Part shown: positions 62,403-64,000 of the stretch, piece after piece
Layout: each line of letters starts with the position of its first letter
How positions within the stretch are numbered: position 1 is the stretch's first letter
From: Boseongicola sp. H5
GTDB lineage: Bacteria; Pseudomonadota; Alphaproteobacteria; Rhodobacterales; Rhodobacteraceae
DNA length: 64,000 nucleotides
Assembly: GCA_020622165.1 (NCBI GenBank)
Contig: JACNMN010000011.1
Location: forward strand, 1-64,000
Direction of reading: 5' to 3'
Notes under the pieces: generated by a model
Databases searched by the model: none
Seen by the model: the letters and a program-made list of their open reading frames with translations, nothing else
Told to the model about the DNA's origin: nothing
Position numbers and translations under genes: made by a program

Positions 62403-63068
62403 ATGGAAAAACGCACGGATCTCTGGGGCACCCTGACCGATCCGCTGATCCGGCAAAATCCGGTGACGCTCCAGATCCTCGGGATCTGCTCGGCGCTCGC
62501 GGTCACCACCACGCTGGCGACCGCCGTCACCATGTCGATCTCCCTGACCGTGGTGCTTACCCTCGCCGCGGGCTTCGTCAGCGTGATCCGCCGGCATATC
62601 CCGGACACGATCCGCCTGATCGTGCAGATCGTCATCGTGGCCTCGCTGGTGATCGTGATCGACCAGATCCTGCAAGCCTATTTCGCCGAGATCAGCCGGG
62701 CCCTGTCCGTCTATGTCGGGCTGATCACCACGAACTGCCTCGTGCTGGGCCGGACCGAGGCCTTCGCCCGCCATCACAGGCCCCTGCCCGCAATGGTCGA
62801 CGCGTTCGGCAACGGGCTTGGCTATTCGCTCATCCTGATCGTGATCGGCGGGTTGCGCGAACTGTTCGGCAAGGGGGAACTTTTCGGCATCCAGGTGCTT
62901 CCGCTGGCCGATGCCGGGGGCTGGTTCACGCCGCTCAGCCTGATGCTGCTGGCACCATCGGCCTTCTTCCTTCTGGGGCTTCTCGTCTGGGCGATACGGA
63001 GCCTGCTGCCGCAACAGGTCGAAGCCCGCGAGCACACACCCCCGCTCAGAACGGAGCCTGCGGAATGA
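62403..63068 (+). CDS. nqrD: Na+-NQR subunit D
   Basis: This 221-residue protein has six helices. It starts [21 protein letters not shown], split as [12 protein letters not shown] and NPVTLQILG, both matching NqrD/Rnf[19 protein letters not shown] near residues 103-120 carries the conserved Cys that binds the intramembrane iron centre with NqrE. It overlaps nqrE by 4 bases. Confidence 0.93.
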   Translation: MEKRTDLWGTLTDPLIRQNPVTLQILGICSALAVTTTLATAVTMSISLTVVLTLAAGFVSVIRRHIPDTIRLIVQIVIVASLVIVIDQILQAYFAEISRALSVYVGLITTNCLVLGRTEAFARHHRPLPAMVDAFGNGLGYSLILIVIGGLRELFGKGELFGIQVLPLADAGGWFTPLSLMLLAPSAFFLLGLLVWAIRSLLPQQVEAREHTPPLRTEPAE

Positions 63069-63679
63069 ACGATCTTTGGGGTCTCTTTGTTACCGCGGCC
63101 TTCGTCGACAACATGCCGCTGACGCTGTTTCTGGGGCTCTGCACCTTTCTGGCCCTGTCGAAACGGCCCGAGGCCGCCCTGGGCCTCGGCGTCGCCATGA
63201 CCGGCGTTCTTGGGGTGACGGTGCCGCTTAACCATCTGATCTATCAGGGGCTTCTGGCGCCGGGCGCCTGGGCCTGGGCGGGCCTGCCCGAGCTTGACCT
63301 GTCTTATCTGTCGCTCATTGCCTTCATCGGCGTGATCGCGGCCTCGGTGCAGTTTCTCGAAATGGTGCTGGATCGGTTCTTCCCTGCGATCCACGCCGCG
63401 TTCGGGGTGTTCCTGCCGCTGCTGACCGTGCAATGCGCGATCCTCGCCGGCAGCCTGTTCATGGTCGAACGCAGCTATACGCTGGCGCAATCCGCGGTGT
63501 TCGGGCTGGGCAGCGGTGTGGGCTTTGCCGTAGCCGTGGCCATGCTGGGCGCGATCCGCACGCGGCTGGCCTATGCCGATCTGCCGGACGGGTTGCGCGG
63601 TCTAGGTATCGCCTTCGTGCTTGCCGGGCTCATGTCGCTTGGTTTTGCCTCCTTTGCACAAATGGCAGCGGCGCAATGA
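63065..63679 (+). CDS. nqrE: Na+-NQR subunit E
   Basis: This 204-residue six-helix protein starts [20 protein letters not shown], the NqrE/RnfA N-terminus with a conserved Cys near residue 26. [14 protein letters not shown] near 119-132 carries the second conserved Cys. The two cysteines pair with those of NqrD at the membrane centre. The stop overlaps the nqrF start (ATGA). Confidence 0.93.
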   Translation: MNDLWGLFVTAAFVDNMPLTLFLGLCTFLALSKRPEAALGLGVAMTGVLGVTVPLNHLIYQGLLAPGAWAWAGLPELDLSYLSLIAFIGVIAASVQFLEMVLDRFFPAIHAAFGVFLPLLTVQCAILAGSLFMVERSYTLAQSAVFGLGSGVGFAVAVAMLGAIRTRLAYADLPDGLRGLGIAFVLAGLMSLGFASFAQMAAAQ

Positions 63680-64000
63680 CGGAGGTTCTGCTTGGCAGTC
63701 TGGTCATCGTGGCGCTCACCGTGGGCCTGTCTGCCGCGCTCATCGCCGTCCGGCGGCGGCTTGTTCCCGATACCGGGCTCGATGTCGCGGTGAACGGCGC
63801 GGTGCATGTGGTGGCCCGCCGCGGCGACAAGCTGCTGGGCGTGCTGCATGACGCGGGCATCGCGATCCCCGCGGCCTGCGGCGGCACCGGCACCTGCGGT
63901 CTTTGCCGCGTCACCGTCACCGGCGTGGGCGCCGGCGAACCCCAGGCGACCGAGCGCGGCGTCCTGTCGGCCCGCGATCGCCGGGCCCATATCCGTCTTG
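63676..64000 (+). CDS. nqrF: Na+-NQR subunit F, N-terminal part (cut by window end)
   Basis: One N-terminal helix (residues about 4-25) is followed by a [2Fe-2S] ferredoxin domain with C68, C74 and C77 in [11 protein letters not shown]; the fourth cluster Cys lies beyond the window end. The FAD and NADH-binding domains, expected downstream, are also outside the window. NqrF accepts electrons from NADH and starts the Na+-pumping chain. It overlaps nqrE by 4 bases. Confidence 0.92.
   Translation, partial: MTEVLLGSLVIVALTVGLSAALIAVRRRLVPDTGLDVAVNGAVHVVARRGDKLLGVLHDAGIAIPAACGGTGTCGLCRVTVTGVGAGEPQATERGVLSARDRRAHIRL

Noticed and set aside
59571-63679. Rnf complex instead of Na+-NQR
   Set aside because: The first gene encodes an NqrA-type protein without the ferredoxin-type cysteine clusters of RnfC, and the last encodes an NqrF-type [2Fe-2S] domain absent from Rnf.

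Overview
The window looks like a chromosomal segment of an alphaproteobacterium of the Rhodobacteraceae (Roseobacter-type). The evidence is the high-GC coding sequence with dense ATGA/GTGA gene overlaps, the block acnA followed by ccmABCDG, a GapR-family protein, an LdtR-like MarR regulator, sdhE next to an XRE regulator, and the general mix of TRAP transporters, GT25 glycosyltransferases and sulfur-handling genes. No rRNA gene, CRISPR array, prophage or replication origin was seen. One tRNA is present (tRNA-Thr, anticodon UGU, minus strand).

Region 1 (1-11,030) is an accessory-looking, visibly less GC-rich stretch. It opens with the truncated right end of an IS3-family element that stops just before a TPP riboswitch. 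The riboswitch controls a thiamine-precursor importer (ykoF-thiX-thiZ-thiY). After a gap with an 11-bp tandem repeat comes an RpoH-like sigma factor that shares overlapping divergent promoters with a MarR-type regulator carrying a C-terminal cysteine cluster. The regulator is in an overlapping operon with an Mrp-DUF971 fusion and an unusual four-part Nfu/NifU fusion. These four genes look like one iron-sulfur/stress cassette. An IS110-family transposase and an IS1182-family element follow, then the tRNA-Thr, whose 3' end points into this region.

Region 2 (11,030-23,600) begins with eroded sequence that includes an RHS core remnant. It continues with a sulfatase plus TAXI-TRAP transporter operon, a sulfotransferase-like protein, an SGNH esterase, gapR, a gamma-glutamyltransferase, an orphan UgpC/MalK-type ATPase, and small conserved genes including a DksA/TraR zinc-finger protein.

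Region 3 (23,700-35,050) holds a persulfide/sulfur operon (metallo-hydrolase, two YeeE/YedE halves, DUF442 sulfurtransferase), a DMT exporter, a lipid A-type acyltransferase, a secreted DUF1223 protein, a five-gene glycosyltransferase/methyltransferase operon with one more GT25 gene opposite, and an SDR-DDAH pair.

Region 4 (35,100-50,100) has aconitase with a strong terminator, the divergent ccmABCDG cytochrome c maturation operon, an LdtR-like regulator, a 2,420-residue Ig-repeat autotransporter-like adhesin, and the sdhE/XRE pair.

Region 5 (50,200-64,000) has an aspartate aminotransferase, three regulator/target sets (HxlR, LysR and their divergent partners), a Na+/H+-type antiporter, and a secreted pentaheme cytochrome that diverges from an nqrABCDEF operon across a possible FNR-type site. 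The nqr operon has an unusually short NqrB, and nqrF runs off the window end. The respiratory theme recurs: haem c maturation, a pentaheme cytochrome, SdhE and the Na+-NQR all lie within 26 kb.
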